From E44-bin32 sp041573795 (GTDB lineage Bacteria; Chloroflexota; Anaerolineae; Anaerolineales; E44-bin32), in contig JBFFQB010000137.1 of NCBI GenBank assembly GCA_041573795.1, positions 1-6,216 on the forward strand: a stretch of DNA of 6,216 nt, written 5' to 3'. Positions 6,204-6,216 of this stretch are shown here, in pieces. The stretch's first letter is position 1, and every line of letters starts with the position of its first letter. A program made the translations under genes and the position numbers. The notes under the pieces were generated by a model. The model was given only the letters and a program-made list of their open reading frames with translations. It was not told the DNA's origin and did not search any database.

Positions 6204-6216
6204 ATGGTGGGATTGC
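6204..6216 (+). CDS. probable start of a truncated rightward gene
   Basis: An ATG at 6204 is preceded by AAAAAGGG, five bases upstream, a normal Shine-Dalgarno spacing. Only the first four codons (Met-Val-Gly-Leu) are inside the window, so no product can be named. If real, it is divergent from the channel gene and shares the 5966-6203 region. Confidence 0.4.

Overview
The window most resembles an environmental member of the Chloroflexota, probably Anaerolineae-like. This rests on gene content and familiar protein styles: a CASTOR/POLLUX-type channel, two CPBP intramembrane proteases, and a small protein with the 'DQAALHGLLRRL..WGLPLISV' signature. It does not rest on any marker gene. Base composition looks moderate by eye, and genes are preceded by purine-rich Shine-Dalgarno sequences. 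No rRNA, tRNA, CRISPR array, insertion sequence or prophage gene is visible.

Left part, 1-3946, plus strand: five co-oriented genes. They are a 5'-truncated CPBP-family membrane protease (1-747), an 86-residue hypothetical of the 'LHGLL' type (800-1060), a second, clearly different CPBP protease (1155-1991), a stand-alone condensation-domain/PapA-like acyltransferase with HHxxxDG (2059-3474), and a DUF3237 protein (3485-3946). The first three are separated by 52 and 94 bases. The acyltransferase follows after 67 bases that contain a possible promoter of its own. DUF3237 starts only 10 bases after the acyltransferase stop, so these two are probably translated from one message.

Middle, 3947-4081: a short convergent gap with only weak hairpins.

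Right part, 4082-5965, minus strand: one large gene for a two-helix channel with two RCK/TrkA-N-like halves, homologous to plant CASTOR/POLLUX. Its promoter should lie in the 238-base region 5966-6203. That region also carries a plausible promoter and ribosome binding site for a rightward gene that begins at about 6204 and is cut by the window edge.

The best candidate for something undescribed is the acyltransferase + DUF3237 pair, possibly linked with the two CPBP proteases and the small protein. The pair could make or modify a small acylated molecule, and the CPBP proteins could process or protect against something at the membrane. This link is inference from order and strand only. The channel gene is on the other strand and is probably unrelated to that group.
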